Positions 1 to 8,219 of a stretch of 51,145 nt of DNA are shown here, in pieces. Made by a program: the position numbers and the translations under genes. Within the stretch, counting starts at the first letter, position 1. Each line of letters starts with the position of its first letter. The notes beneath the pieces were generated by a model. It was not told where the DNA came from and did no database searches. It was given only the letters and a program-made list of their open reading frames with translations. The stretch covers positions 1 to 51,145 of the forward strand of contig DCIX01000019.1 in NCBI GenBank assembly GCA_002317135.1, written 5' to 3'. Source of the stretch: Bacteroidales bacterium UBA1715. GTDB lineage: Bacteria > Bacteroidota > Bacteroidia > Bacteroidales > UBA1715.

Positions 1-1
1 A

Positions 2-34
2 TTGTCTATGGAAAGTTGTTGTTTGTATAGACAA
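2..34. promoter_or_regulatory. Inverted repeat upstream of efflux operon (operator candidate)
   Basis: TTGTCTAT at 2-9 is exactly repeated in inverted form as ATAGACAA at 27-34, with a 17-base spacer. It ends three bases before the -33 element of the efflux promoter, where a repressor could act. A TetR-type efflux regulator upstream of the window is possible but cannot be seen. It could also be the end of a hairpin belonging to the preceding gene. Confidence 0.4.
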
Positions 35-36
35 AA

Positions 37-67
37 TTTGTAGTTCGGAAAGTAATAATTACTTTCG
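37..67 (+). promoter_or_regulatory. Promoter of the RND efflux operon
   Basis: TTTG at 37-40 and TACTTTCG at 60-67, separated by 19 bases, fit the Bacteroidota -33/-7 pattern (TTTG, TAnnTTTG) with one mismatch in the -7 box. The start codon lies at 88, giving a 5' leader of roughly 15 bases. Confidence 0.6.
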
Positions 68-87
68 CACCGTTAAAAAAATATAGG

Positions 88-1377
88 ATGAAACAACCAC
101 TTTTAATTGTAACGCTTTTCTTGGGACTCTGCAGTATGGCGTATGCCCAGGAGGAAGAGAATACATTATCTCTTTCATTGGAAGAAGCTCGTCAGTATGC
201 TGTTCAGCATAATAAGACACTTCAAAATGCTTCGTTAGATGTACAAATTGCAGAAGCAAATCGTTGGCAAACAATTTCAACTATGTTGCCACAGGTAAGC
301 GCTTCGTATGATTATAGCAATATGTGCGGCTACGAAATGGAAATGATGGGTATGAAAATTGCCATGCCTCCATACGGAACTTTAGGTATGACAGCTTCTG
401 TGGCATTGACAGGTGCTCAAATTGTTGGTTTGCAGATGCAGAAGATTGCATTAAACATGTCGGAGATTTCGTTGAAGAAAAACGAACAAGATATTCGTTC
501 TAGTGTGACGACAATCTATATGTCAATTCTTGCAATGGAATCGACGGTAGATTTGTTGGACCAAAACTTAGAAAACTTGAAAAAGTTGCATGAAATGACT
601 GCAAAAGCTGTAACTATTGGTGTTGCAGAACAAACTTCGGCAGATCAGTTGTTGGTACAAGTTGCAACTATGGAGACAAGTATAAATTCAACGAAACGTT
701 CTCTTGAAATGTTGTATAATTCTTTGATTTTGCAATTAGGATGTAAGGTAAATACGAAATTGGTGTTAACAGATAAAGTAGATAATCTATTGAATGTAGA
801 AGAAACAATGAATTTGTTGAATACACAATTTGATTTGGAAAATAATTATAACTATCAATTGCTAAATAAAAATTTGGAATTGTCAAAGAAACAAGTTCTT
901 GCAGAAGAAGTTGCTTTTGCTCCAACTATTAGTGCGTTCTATCAATATAGCAACAAACACTATTTTAGTGATGAAAAAACTATGGATATGACTCCTCCAA
1001 ATGTTGTAGGTGCTTCAGTTAGCATTCCATTGTGGAAAAGCTGGCAAAGAATGAGCAATATTAAGGAAGCAAAAATCTCCTATAATAAGACTGCTAATAC
1101 ATTAGAAACATCGAAAGATGGCTTGTTGGTACAAGATAAACAACTTCGTTACAATCTAACTTCAGCATACGAAACATATCAAACACAAGAAAGCAATTTG
1201 GATGTTACAAAACGTGTGTTTGAAAATATATCAATCAAGTTTGAACACGGTGCTGCTTCAAGTATGGAAGTAACAAATGCCAGTACAAATTTGGTTGCGG
1301 CACAAAGTAGCTATATCAACGCCATGTTACAGTTGATTACAGCAAAAGTTGAATTAGAAGTTTTGTTAAATAAGTAA
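88..1377 (+). CDS. TolC-family outer membrane efflux protein
   Basis: Outer-membrane exit duct of a tripartite efflux pump. The 429-residue product starts with a signal peptide ending near AYAQ (about residue 20), then two long helical repeats typical of the OEP family: residues about 30-220 and 240-425, rich in Leu/Gln/Ala heptads. The first half has the LEEARQYAVQHNKTLQNA helix usual for family members. It is followed after 24 bases by the adaptor gene and then by the RND pump, so the three form one operon. The length is normal for Bacteroidales OEP proteins. The substrate cannot be deduced. Confidence 0.93.
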   Translation: MKQPLLIVTLFLGLCSMAYAQEEENTLSLSLEEARQYAVQHNKTLQNASLDVQIAEANRWQTISTMLPQVSASYDYSNMCGYEMEMMGMKIAMPPYGTLGMTASVALTGAQIVGLQMQKIALNMSEISLKKNEQDIRSSVTTIYMSILAMESTVDLLDQNLENLKKLHEMTAKAVTIGVAEQTSADQLLVQVATMETSINSTKRSLEMLYNSLILQLGCKVNTKLVLTDKVDNLLNVEETMNLLNTQFDLENNYNYQLLNKNLELSKKQVLAEEVAFAPTISAFYQYSNKHYFSDEKTMDMTPPNVVGASVSIPLWKSWQRMSNIKEAKISYNKTANTLETSKDGLLVQDKQLRYNLTSAYETYQTQESNLDVTKRVFENISIKFEHGAASSMEVTNASTNLVAAQSSYINAMLQLITAKVELEVLLNK

Positions 1378-1401
1378 TAATAGGAAAACAATAGAATAGG
1401 T

Positions 1402-2430
1402 ATGAAAAAGATTTTAGTAAACACAGTACTTGCAGTTGCAACATTGGGAATGGTAAGCTGCGGTGGCAAGTCAGAACAAAAAGAAAATGCAACTGTTGAT
1501 AGTGCTGCTTCTGCAGAAATTGTAAAAGTTGTGACATTGGAAGAATCAACAATTGCAAAGAATTTGGATATAACAACGAATTTGGAAGGATATGAAACTA
1601 TGAACATATCTCCTTCTGTTACTGGTAATATCGAAAAAATCCATGTTGAAGTTGGTAGTAAGGTTGCAAAAGGACAAAGCCTTGTAACAATGGATCAACA
1701 ACAATATATCAATGCTAAGTTAACAATGTCAAATCTTGAAACAGAAATGAAACGTGTTGAGGCATTGAAAGAAACTGGTAACGTAACTCAACAAGTGTAT
1801 GATCAAACTAAGTTAGGTTATGACCAAGCAAAACAAGCACTTGATTTCTTGACAAAAAATACTTTTGTAAAGGCTGATTTCGCAGGTGTGATTTCTGCTA
1901 AGAATTATGAAAATGGTGAGTTGTATTCAGGTATGCCTATCCTTGTTTTAACTCAAATCAAGACACTAAAAGCGTATATCAATGTTCCAGAAACATATTT
2001 CCCAATGGTAAAAGAGGGAATGAAAGTTGATGTGATTACAGATATTTATCCTGACAAATCGTATGCAGGAACTGTTGAAGTTGTTTATCCTACATTGGAT
2101 GCAACTACTCATACTTTCAAGATTAAAGTTAAAATTCCTAACGATTCTGAAGAACTTCGTCCAGGTATGTATGCACATGCAAAACTTGCATTGGGCGAAA
2201 TGAACGCTATTGTTGTTCCTTATCAAGCTGTATTGAAATTGCAAGGTTCTAACGATCGTTATGTATTCGTAAACGAGAATGGCGTAGCAAAACGTGTTGC
2301 TGTAGAATTAGGTCAACGTTTTGACGATAAGATTGAAGTTATCTCTACTGAATTATCAAAAGGTATGCAGTTGATCACAACTGGTCAATCTCGTTTGAAT
2401 GATGGCGTTGCTATAGAAATTGCTGAATAA
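1402..2430 (+). CDS. RND efflux periplasmic adaptor lipoprotein (MFP)
   Basis: Membrane-fusion protein linking the inner-membrane pump to the TolC-like duct. The N-terminus carries a lipobox (GMVSC, lipidated Cys at residue 20). The lipoyl/barrel-sandwich half-motifs are split by a short helical hairpin (residues about 105-155), with the YETMNISPSVTGNIEKIHV strand before it and FVKADFAGVISAKNYENGE after it. The beta-barrel and membrane-proximal regions follow (about 175-340). At 342 residues it is of usual length for HlyD/AcrA-like adaptors. It sits 24 bases after the duct gene and 19 bases before the pump gene. Confidence 0.93.
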   Translation: MKKILVNTVLAVATLGMVSCGGKSEQKENATVDSAASAEIVKVVTLEESTIAKNLDITTNLEGYETMNISPSVTGNIEKIHVEVGSKVAKGQSLVTMDQQQYINAKLTMSNLETEMKRVEALKETGNVTQQVYDQTKLGYDQAKQALDFLTKNTFVKADFAGVISAKNYENGELYSGMPILVLTQIKTLKAYINVPETYFPMVKEGMKVDVITDIYPDKSYAGTVEVVYPTLDATTHTFKIKVKIPNDSEELRPGMYAHAKLALGEMNAIVVPYQAVLKLQGSNDRYVFVNENGVAKRVAVELGQRFDDKIEVISTELSKGMQLITTGQSRLNDGVAIEIAE

Positions 2431-2449
2431 TCTGTAAAATGTAAGGACT

Positions 2450-5400
2450 ATGATTTACAAGACCGCCATAAATAAACCAGTTACCACAGCATTGATTTTC
2501 GTTGCTGTGATGATTTTAGGTGTATTTTCTTTTAAAAAATTACCTATCGATCAGTTCCCAGAAATTGAACCTCCTTATGTTACAGTAATGACAGCATATC
2601 CAGGTGCCAATGCTTCTGAAATTGAAACAAACGTAACTAAGGTTATCGAAAATGCCTTGAACTCTGTTGATGGTTTGAAGGATTTGCATTCAAATTCAAA
2701 GGATAATATATCTGTTGTTACTATGGAGTTTGAATGGGGTTCTAACATCGATGAAACCATGAACGATATTCGTTCGTATGTTGACTTGGTGTACGATAAT
2801 TTACCTGATGGTGTGGGCCGTCCAACTATCTTGAAATTGAATTCAAGTGCAATGCCTATTATCGTATATGGTTTCACAGCAGGTGAAAGTTATTCTGGTT
2901 TGGACAAAATCTTGGAAGATAAGGTTACAAACGTGTTGAACCGTATCGATGGCATTGGTAACTTGACAATCTCTGGTGCTCCAGATCGCTATATCTATAT
3001 AGACCTTGACCCAAATCAACTTGATGCGTATCATTTAAGTGTTGAGGCTGTTGGTAATGCGATTAGTACAAACAACTTTAACTTGGCATCAGGTACTGTT
3101 AAAATGGGTAAGGAACAATATCAACTTCGTGTTGAAAGTGAATATAAAGAAAGTTCCGAAATTAACGATGTTGTAGTCATGACAACTCCTGATGGAAAAC
3201 AAGTGTTTGTTCGTGATTTGGCAACAGTTCGTGATACTATTAAAGATGTTACCTTGGATGAAAAAATTGACGGTCGTGATGCTGCTCGTTTGATTATTTC
3301 AAAGCAAACAGGTGCAAATACGGTTGAAATATGTCGTCAAGTACGTAAGCAAATGGAGAAAATCAAGAAAACTCTTCCTCCTGATGTGAACGTAATCTTA
3401 ATCCGTGATGGTTCTGAAGAAATTGAAAATGCAATTAATTCTTTGGAAGAATCGGTAATGTACGCGTTGTTATTCGTGGTATTAGTTGTATGGTTCTTCT
3501 TGGGTAATTGGCGTACGACTATTATTATTGGTGTGACTATTCCGATTGCATTGGTAACGGCATTCATTTATTTGCTTGCAACTGGAAGTTCGTTGAACAT
3601 CATTTCGTTGGCTTCTCTTTCTATTGCCATCGGTATGGTTGTGGATGATGCCATTGTGGTCTTGGAAAATATTTCAAAACATATCGATCGTGGCGCTAGT
3701 CCGCGTGAAGCTTCTATTTATGCAACCAATGAGGTATGGACTTCGGTTATTGCAACAACATTGGTAATTGTTGTGGTATTCGTTCCGCTTACATTCTTAA
3801 CAGGTATCGCAGGTATCATGTTTAAGGAACTTGGTTGGATTGTAACTATCGTTGTTTGTACTTCTACAACAGTCGCAATTTCTTTAACACCGATGATGTC
3901 TTCTAAGATATTGAAAGGTAAACCTGTTTATTTGTCGGTTGCTGAAAGAATTGAAGCAGAAAAGAAGCAAGCCGAAAAGAATACAAAATCATTGTGGGGT
4001 AGAATAAACGCTATGTTTGAAGCTGTTGAAGCTTGGTATGCTCGTGTTCTTCGTGTTTGTTTGAACCATAAAAAGACTACAATTTTTGTGTCTATTCTTT
4101 TGTTTGTCATCTCTATGTTGCCTATGGCTATGGGTAAGATTGGTATGGACTTTATGAAAGAACAAGATAATGGTCAGTTCTCTTTAACAATAGAGTTACA
4201 ACGTGGTACTCGTTTGGAAGAAACTATGGCAACAGCACGTAAGGCTGAAGCAACTATCCGTGAAGTTATCGGTGAAGATTTGATTTTGATTTCAACTTCA
4301 ACAGGTTCTAACGACGATGGTGGTCTTTCTGCATTGTTCTCTTCTACTGATAATATTACTATCAGTATGACGGTAAGAACTACAAAGAAATATGCTCGTA
4401 AAACTGATAGAACTATCTTCGATATGCAGGAACAAGTTCGTCAGGCTATGAAGAAATATCCAGAGATAATCAACTGTATCGTTGGCTCAAGCGGTATGGG
4501 TATGGGCGGTAACTCTATCGATGTTGAAATTTATGGTTATGATTTCGACAAAACCATGAATACGGCATTGGCACTTAAAAATTCTTTGAAGGATGTTGAA
4601 GGTGCTCGTGACGTTAAAATTGACCGTAAGGAAGACCGTGCAGAATTACAGATTATCTTCGATAAAGAAAAAATAGCTCGTCTTGGTTTGAACTCAACAA
4701 CTGCTGCAGCTTATGTTCGTTATAGAATTTATGGTATGACTGCAGGATATTTCCGAGAAGATGGTGAAGAATACGATATTGTTGTTCGTTTGAAAGAAGA
4801 ATATCGTAGTAGTATTTCTGATATAGAAAATCTTTCATTTATGACTGCAACTGGTCAACAAGTTAAATTGAAAGAAATTGCAGAAATCAAAGAATATTGG
4901 TGTCCTCCAGAAATTGCAAGAAAGAACCGTCAACGTATCGTTACAGTATCGGTAACTCCATACCAAACATCTTTGAGTGAGTTGGCACAAGGTATCCAAG
5001 CTGTAATCGATAAGATGGATGTACCACAAGGTGTGTCTTTGAATGTAGGTGGTAGTTATGAAGATCAACAAGAGTCATTTGGTGACATGGGAATGTTGGC
5101 ATTATTGATACTTTTGTTGGTGTACATCGTAATGGCGTCTCAGTTCGAATCATTCTCGAAACCATTCTTAATTATGATGGCAGTTCCTTTCGCTCTATCA
5201 GGTGTGGTACTTGCTCTTCTTGTTACAGGTGAAAACTTGGATATGGTCGGCGCACTTGGTATAGTCTTATTGATTGGTATTGTTGTGAAGAACGGTATCG
5301 TGCTTGTTGACTATATCAACTTGATGCGTGAACGCGGTTACGAAATGAACGAAGCTATCGCTTTGTCTGGTCAATCTCGTATGCGTCCGGTATTGATGAC

Positions 5401-5656
5401 TGCTTTCACAACCGTACTTGGTATGGTGCCAATGGCGTTGAGTCGTAGTGAAGGTTCTGAACTTTGGAATACAATGGGATATGTGGTAATTGGTGGTTTG
5501 ACAGTTTCAACATTGGTTACATTGATTATCGTTCCTGTATTGTATGGCGTCATGGCAAAACATGGAGAGCAAGATAAGGAAGCTGAAGTTCGTAAATCAT
5601 TCGTATTCATGAATATCGAATTAGAAGAAGAAAATAATAATCAAAATCAAAACTAA
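2450..5656 (+). CDS. RND efflux pump, HAE1 (AcrB/MexF-like) type
   Basis: Proton-driven inner-membrane drug exporter of 1068 residues, the normal length for AcrB relatives. TM1 is followed by the family signature DQFPEIEPPYVTV. The proton-relay pair Asp399-Asp400 lies in the TM4 motif GMVVDDAIVVLENI, and the partner Lys947 lies in TM10 (GIVVKNGIVLVDYIN), matching AcrB D407/D408/K940. Twelve membrane segments in two halves are readable (about 11-30, 335-500, 540-560, 880-1040). The DD pair and the P-I-D-Q-F-P-E start favour an HAE1 drug/lipophile pump over a heavy-metal CzcA type, but the substrate is unknown. It is third gene in the operon. Confidence 0.95.
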   Translation: MIYKTAINKPVTTALIFVAVMILGVFSFKKLPIDQFPEIEPPYVTVMTAYPGANASEIETNVTKVIENALNSVDGLKDLHSNSKDNISVVTMEFEWGSNIDETMNDIRSYVDLVYDNLPDGVGRPTILKLNSSAMPIIVYGFTAGESYSGLDKILEDKVTNVLNRIDGIGNLTISGAPDRYIYIDLDPNQLDAYHLSVEAVGNAISTNNFNLASGTVKMGKEQYQLRVESEYKESSEINDVVVMTTPDGKQVFVRDLATVRDTIKDVTLDEKIDGRDAARLIISKQTGANTVEICRQVRKQMEKIKKTLPPDVNVILIRDGSEEIENAINSLEESVMYALLFVVLVVWFFLGNWRTTIIIGVTIPIALVTAFIYLLATGSSLNIISLASLSIAIGMVVDDAIVVLENISKHIDRGASPREASIYATNEVWTSVIATTLVIVVVFVPLTFLTGIAGIMFKELGWIVTIVVCTSTTVAISLTPMMSSKILKGKPVYLSVAERIEAEKKQAEKNTKSLWGRINAMFEAVEAWYARVLRVCLNHKKTTIFVSILLFVISMLPMAMGKIGMDFMKEQDNGQFSLTIELQRGTRLEETMATARKAEATIREVIGEDLILISTSTGSNDDGGLSALFSSTDNITISMTVRTTKKYARKTDRTIFDMQEQVRQAMKKYPEIINCIVGSSGMGMGGNSIDVEIYGYDFDKTMNTALALKNSLKDVEGARDVKIDRKEDRAELQIIFDKEKIARLGLNSTTAAAYVRYRIYGMTAGYFREDGEEYDIVVRLKEEYRSSISDIENLSFMTATGQQVKLKEIAEIKEYWCPPEIARKNRQRIVTVSVTPYQTSLSELAQGIQAVIDKMDVPQGVSLNVGGSYEDQQESFGDMGMLALLILLLVYIVMASQFESFSKPFLIMMAVPFALSGVVLALLVTGENLDMVGALGIVLLIGIVVKNGIVLVDYINLMRERGYEMNEAIALSGQSRMRPVLMTAFTTVLGMVPMALSRSEGSELWNTMGYVVIGGLTVSTLVTLIIVPVLYGVMAKHGEQDKEAEVRKSFVFMNIELEEENNNQNQN

Positions 5657-5663
5657 ATTGCCG

Positions 5664-5696
5664 ATTGACAATTGGGGAACTTCCTCAATTGTCAAT
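5664..5696. repeat. 15-bp hairpin and ATTGTCAATTATCA-type repeats between pump and PII-like gene
   Basis: ATTGACAATTGGGGA at 5664-5678 pairs with TCCTCAATTGTCAAT at 5682-5696 (one G-T pair, three-base loop). It is followed to 5720 by two more direct copies of the motif caattgtcaattat. No T-run follows the stem, so this is not a standard terminator. Similar AATTGTCA/TTATCA repeats occur at 31360-31395. It may be a dispersed intergenic repeat or an mRNA processing stem that separates pump and PII-like expression. Confidence 0.6.
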
Positions 5697-5721
5697 TATC
5701 AATTGTCAATTATCAATTATT

Positions 5722-6015
5722 ATGAAAGCGGTATTTATTACATTTAATCAAGCAAACACAGAACGTGTTGAATATATATTGGATTCATTGAATGTTCGTG
5801 GATTCACATTTTGGGAAGATGTGCAAGGTCGTGGTTCAAAAACAGGTGATCCACATCGTGGTACCCATACATGGCCGGAAATGAACTCGGCTGTAATTTC
5901 AATTGTAGAAGATGACCAAGTTGAGCCAATTCTTACATTGGTAAAGAAACTTGACAAACGAAATACTGATGTGGGTATTCGTGCTTTTGTTTGGAATGTG
6001 GAACAAACAGTGTAG
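5722..6015 (+). CDS. Small PII-like (CutA/P-II fold) protein
   Basis: A 97-residue protein (MKAVFITFNQANTERVEYILDSLNVRGFTFWEDVQGRGSKTGDP) whose order of strands and the V-Q-G-R-G-x-K-x-G-D-P loop resemble the T-loop region of P-II-like signalling proteins. The start is set at the ATG at 5722, directly after the repeat region; an in-frame extension to 5665 would only translate the repeats and is rejected. It lies 65 bases after the RND pump and before a strong terminator, so it is probably cotranscribed with the pump. From memory, PII-like proteins are known beside some RND/metal efflux genes; a role in sensing for the pump is an inference. Confidence 0.7.
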   Translation: MKAVFITFNQANTERVEYILDSLNVRGFTFWEDVQGRGSKTGDPHRGTHTWPEMNSAVISIVEDDQVEPILTLVKKLDKRNTDVGIRAFVWNVEQTV

Positions 6016-6023
6016 TGTGTTAT

Positions 6024-6055
6024 TCCCTATTGGTTTTCCAATAGGGATTTTTTTT
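6024..6055 (+). terminator. Terminator of the efflux operon
   Basis: TCCCTATTGG and CCAATAGGGA form a perfect 10-bp stem with a TTTT loop, followed by eight T. It lies eight bases after the stop codon of the PII-like gene. Confidence 0.92.
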
Positions 6056-6099
6056 GAAACGCGCCTTGTCGTTTCTTTGGTATTTCTCTTATTATTTGT

Positions 6100-7092
6100 A
6101 TGATTTCAATGATGATTTTTGCCGCCATTGTGTTAGGAATTTTAGTAGCTATTATTCCGCAAATTGCTTGGCTTTTGGTGTTTCTTATTTCAAAGGTTTT
6201 TCATTTTAGTTGCTCGTACGCTTCGTTTGGATATACTTCGGTAGGTTTGGTTGTATTCGCATGGGCAATATTAGCCTATGGTTTCTTTTTTGGACGTTTC
6301 ACATTGGATATTAATTCGGTGAAATATGCTAATAAAGACTTACCAGAAGCTTTTAATGGATATAGAATTGTTCATATAAGTGACTTGCATTTATCTACAT
6401 TTGACGATAATCATCAAAAGTTACAAGACTTCGTAGATAGTATTAATGCGCAAAATCCAGATGCTATTTGTTTTACTGGTGATTTGGTAACAATAGGTGT
6501 GGAGGAAGCGTTGCCTTACAAAGATATTTTAGGCAAATTACAAGCTACCGATGGTGTATATTCAGTTTTGGGAAATCACGATTTCTTGATTTATTCCCGT
6601 AGCTTTGCTTCGGCAAAAGAAAGAGAAGATGCCGTAGAAAAACTTGCAAGTTTTGAAAGAAACGAGTTAGGATGGAATTTGCTTCGAAATCAAAATAAAG
6701 TTATAACTCGTAATGGTGAGACACTTACAATTGTTGGTGTCGATAATCAAAATTGTGCAAACCAAGGTTTTAAGACAATCGCTCGTGGTAAACTACAAAA
6801 CGCACTATTTGGTACGGAAGGTTATACAATCCTTCTATCGCACGATCCAAGTCATTGGCAAGGTGAAGTTCTGCCACAAACAAGTATTCCTTTAACGTTA
6901 AGTGGTCATACACATGCAGCACAAATAAAACTATTTGGTTGGACACCAGCAAAATGGTCTTTTATTGAAACAGATGGAATGTATGTGAACGGTAATCAAA
7001 GTCTGTATGTAAATGTTGGCTTAGGTTGCACCTTACCGGTCCGTTTAGGTGCAAATGCTGAGATTACGGTAATAGATTTACAAAAGGAGTAA
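6100..7092 (+). CDS. Membrane-anchored metallophosphoesterase (YkuE-like)
   Basis: Calcineurin-like phosphoesterase of 330 residues. The N-terminus has two membrane segments (about 5-35 and 43-66), then the five metal-binding blocks in order: DLH at 95-97, GD at 127-128, GNHD at 158-161, the His of LLSHDPSH near 246, and GHTH at 269-272. This arrangement is typical of YkuE-like enzymes at the cytoplasmic membrane with the catalytic domain outside. The substrate (phospholipid head group, UDP-diacylglucosamine or other) is not known. It stands alone between two terminators and is convergent with the Skp-like genes. Confidence 0.88.
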   Translation: MISMMIFAAIVLGILVAIIPQIAWLLVFLISKVFHFSCSYASFGYTSVGLVVFAWAILAYGFFFGRFTLDINSVKYANKDLPEAFNGYRIVHISDLHLSTFDDNHQKLQDFVDSINAQNPDAICFTGDLVTIGVEEALPYKDILGKLQATDGVYSVLGNHDFLIYSRSFASAKEREDAVEKLASFERNELGWNLLRNQNKVITRNGETLTIVGVDNQNCANQGFKTIARGKLQNALFGTEGYTILLSHDPSHWQGEVLPQTSIPLTLSGHTHAAQIKLFGWTPAKWSFIETDGMYVNGNQSLYVNVGLGCTLPVRLGANAEITVIDLQKE

Positions 7093-7110
7093 AACTTCGT
7101 TATATGGCAT

Positions 7111-7141
7111 AAAAAAAGCAGAACCAGCGGTTCTGCTTTTT
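7111..7141. terminator. Bidirectional terminator between convergent genes
   Basis: GCAGAACC (7118-7125) pairs with GGTTCTGC (7129-7136) around an AGC loop. There is a run of A before the stem and of T after it, so it can end both the phosphoesterase mRNA and the uppS-bamA-ompH mRNA. Confidence 0.9.
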
Positions 7142-7158
7142 GGGGTTGTTGAATGATT

Positions 7159-7671
7159 TTACATTCCTAATTCTTTTTTCACAGCTGGCATTACATCAAT
7201 ACTCTTGTCTGAGAAGAAAAGAATTTGACTTCCTGTGCTTATATCAAAAATGTATATAAATCCTTCTTTTGTCGCAACAGTTTTAATTGCTTTTTCTGCT
7301 TTGTCTAATATTGGATTTAACAATTCTTGTTGGCGTTGGTTTAATTGTGCCTCAGCATTTTGTTGATATTGTTGAATTCTGTTTTGCATATCTTGTAATT
7401 CTTGTTCCAACAACTGTTTGCTAGTCTTTGTTAAAGTATCTGCTTGGTTGTTGTAAGTCAAGTATTTTTTGTTGAATTCAACTGTCATACTTTCAATGAT
7501 ACCTTTCATCTCATTGTATTCTTTTTCTAGTGTTTTTTGTGCTTCTGCTCTTTCTGGCATAGCTGCAACTAATTCTTCCAAATTGATATGTCCGAATTTT
7601 TGTGCTTGAGAAGCTAATGAAAATCCCAAGAAACAGAATGCTACGGTTACTACTTTTACTAATTGTTTCAT
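7159..7671 (-). CDS. OmpH/Skp family periplasmic chaperone (second copy)
   Basis: A 170-residue Skp-like chaperone that holds unfolded outer-membrane proteins. A signal peptide ends near SQAQ (residue 23), followed by FGHINLEELVAAMPE, the strand typical of OmpH. A long coiled coil rich in Glu/Gln/Leu (about 40-125) and the C-terminal strand region ending KKELGM come next. It follows the first ompH gene by 21 bases, and both follow bamA. Two OmpH copies after bamA is the common arrangement in Bacteroidales. Confidence 0.9.
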   Translation of the reverse strand: MKQLVKVVTVAFCFLGFSLASQAQKFGHINLEELVAAMPERAEAQKTLEKEYNEMKGIIESMTVEFNKKYLTYNNQADTLTKTSKQLLEQELQDMQNRIQQYQQNAEAQLNQRQQELLNPILDKAEKAIKTVATKEGFIYIFDISTGSQILFFSDKSIDVMPAVKKELGM

Positions 7672-7692
7672 TGTTTACTATTTTTATTGTTA

Positions 7693-8208
7693 TTATTTTA
7701 TGTATCCTAATTTTCGTAATACATCATCGCTAATGTCGTATTTTGAATCGCTATAAAGCAATGTGTATGTGCTTGATGCCGCATCTAATACAAATGCATA
7801 TCCTTGATTTGCTGCAAGATCTTTAATTGCGTTAAAAATCTCGTCTTGGATAGGTTTGATGAGTTCTTCTTCTTTCTTAACTCTATCGCCATTCTCTCCA
7901 AAGCGCTTCTTTTGAAGTTCTTTTAACTCTTTTTCTTTATCCAAGATTTCTTGTTCTCTCTTGGCTTTCATATCATTTGATAAAAGGACTTTATCTACTT
8001 GATATTGTTTGTACATTGCGTCAAGTTTGGAGCGTTGCTCTTCAATTTCAGTCTTCCAAGTTTTTGTTAAAGCGTCAATTTGTTGTTGTGCTTCTTTATA
8101 TGCTGGTATTTTACTTAATAAATAGTCTGTGTCAACATACACGGTTTTTTGTCCGTAACTAACTAATGCAAAACAAACAGTTGCTAAAAGAATTACTAAT
8201 TTTTTCAT
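7693..8208 (-). CDS. OmpH/Skp family periplasmic chaperone (first copy)
   Basis: A 171-residue Skp-like protein. The start is placed at the ATG at 8208, because this gives a clean signal peptide (MKKLVILLATVCFALVSYGQ) and sits 11 bases after the bamA stop codon; a longer in-frame form would overlap the end of bamA and add 16 residues before the signal. The motif VYVDTDYLLSKIPAYKEA, then a Lys/Glu-rich coiled coil (about 45-125) and a conserved end (GYAFVLDAASSTYTLLYS), match OmpH proteins. It probably delivers nascent barrel proteins to the BamA encoded just upstream. Confidence 0.92.
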   Translation of the reverse strand: MKKLVILLATVCFALVSYGQKTVYVDTDYLLSKIPAYKEAQQQIDALTKTWKTEIEEQRSKLDAMYKQYQVDKVLLSNDMKAKREQEILDKEKELKELQKKRFGENGDRVKKEEELIKPIQDEIFNAIKDLAANQGYAFVLDAASSTYTLLYSDSKYDISDDVLRKLGYIK

Positions 8209-8219
8209 AATACATATTT

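Noticed and set aside
5665..5721. N-terminal extension of the PII-like protein
   Set aside because: The extension is the translation of the hairpin and repeat region; the ATG at 5722 starts the conserved part.
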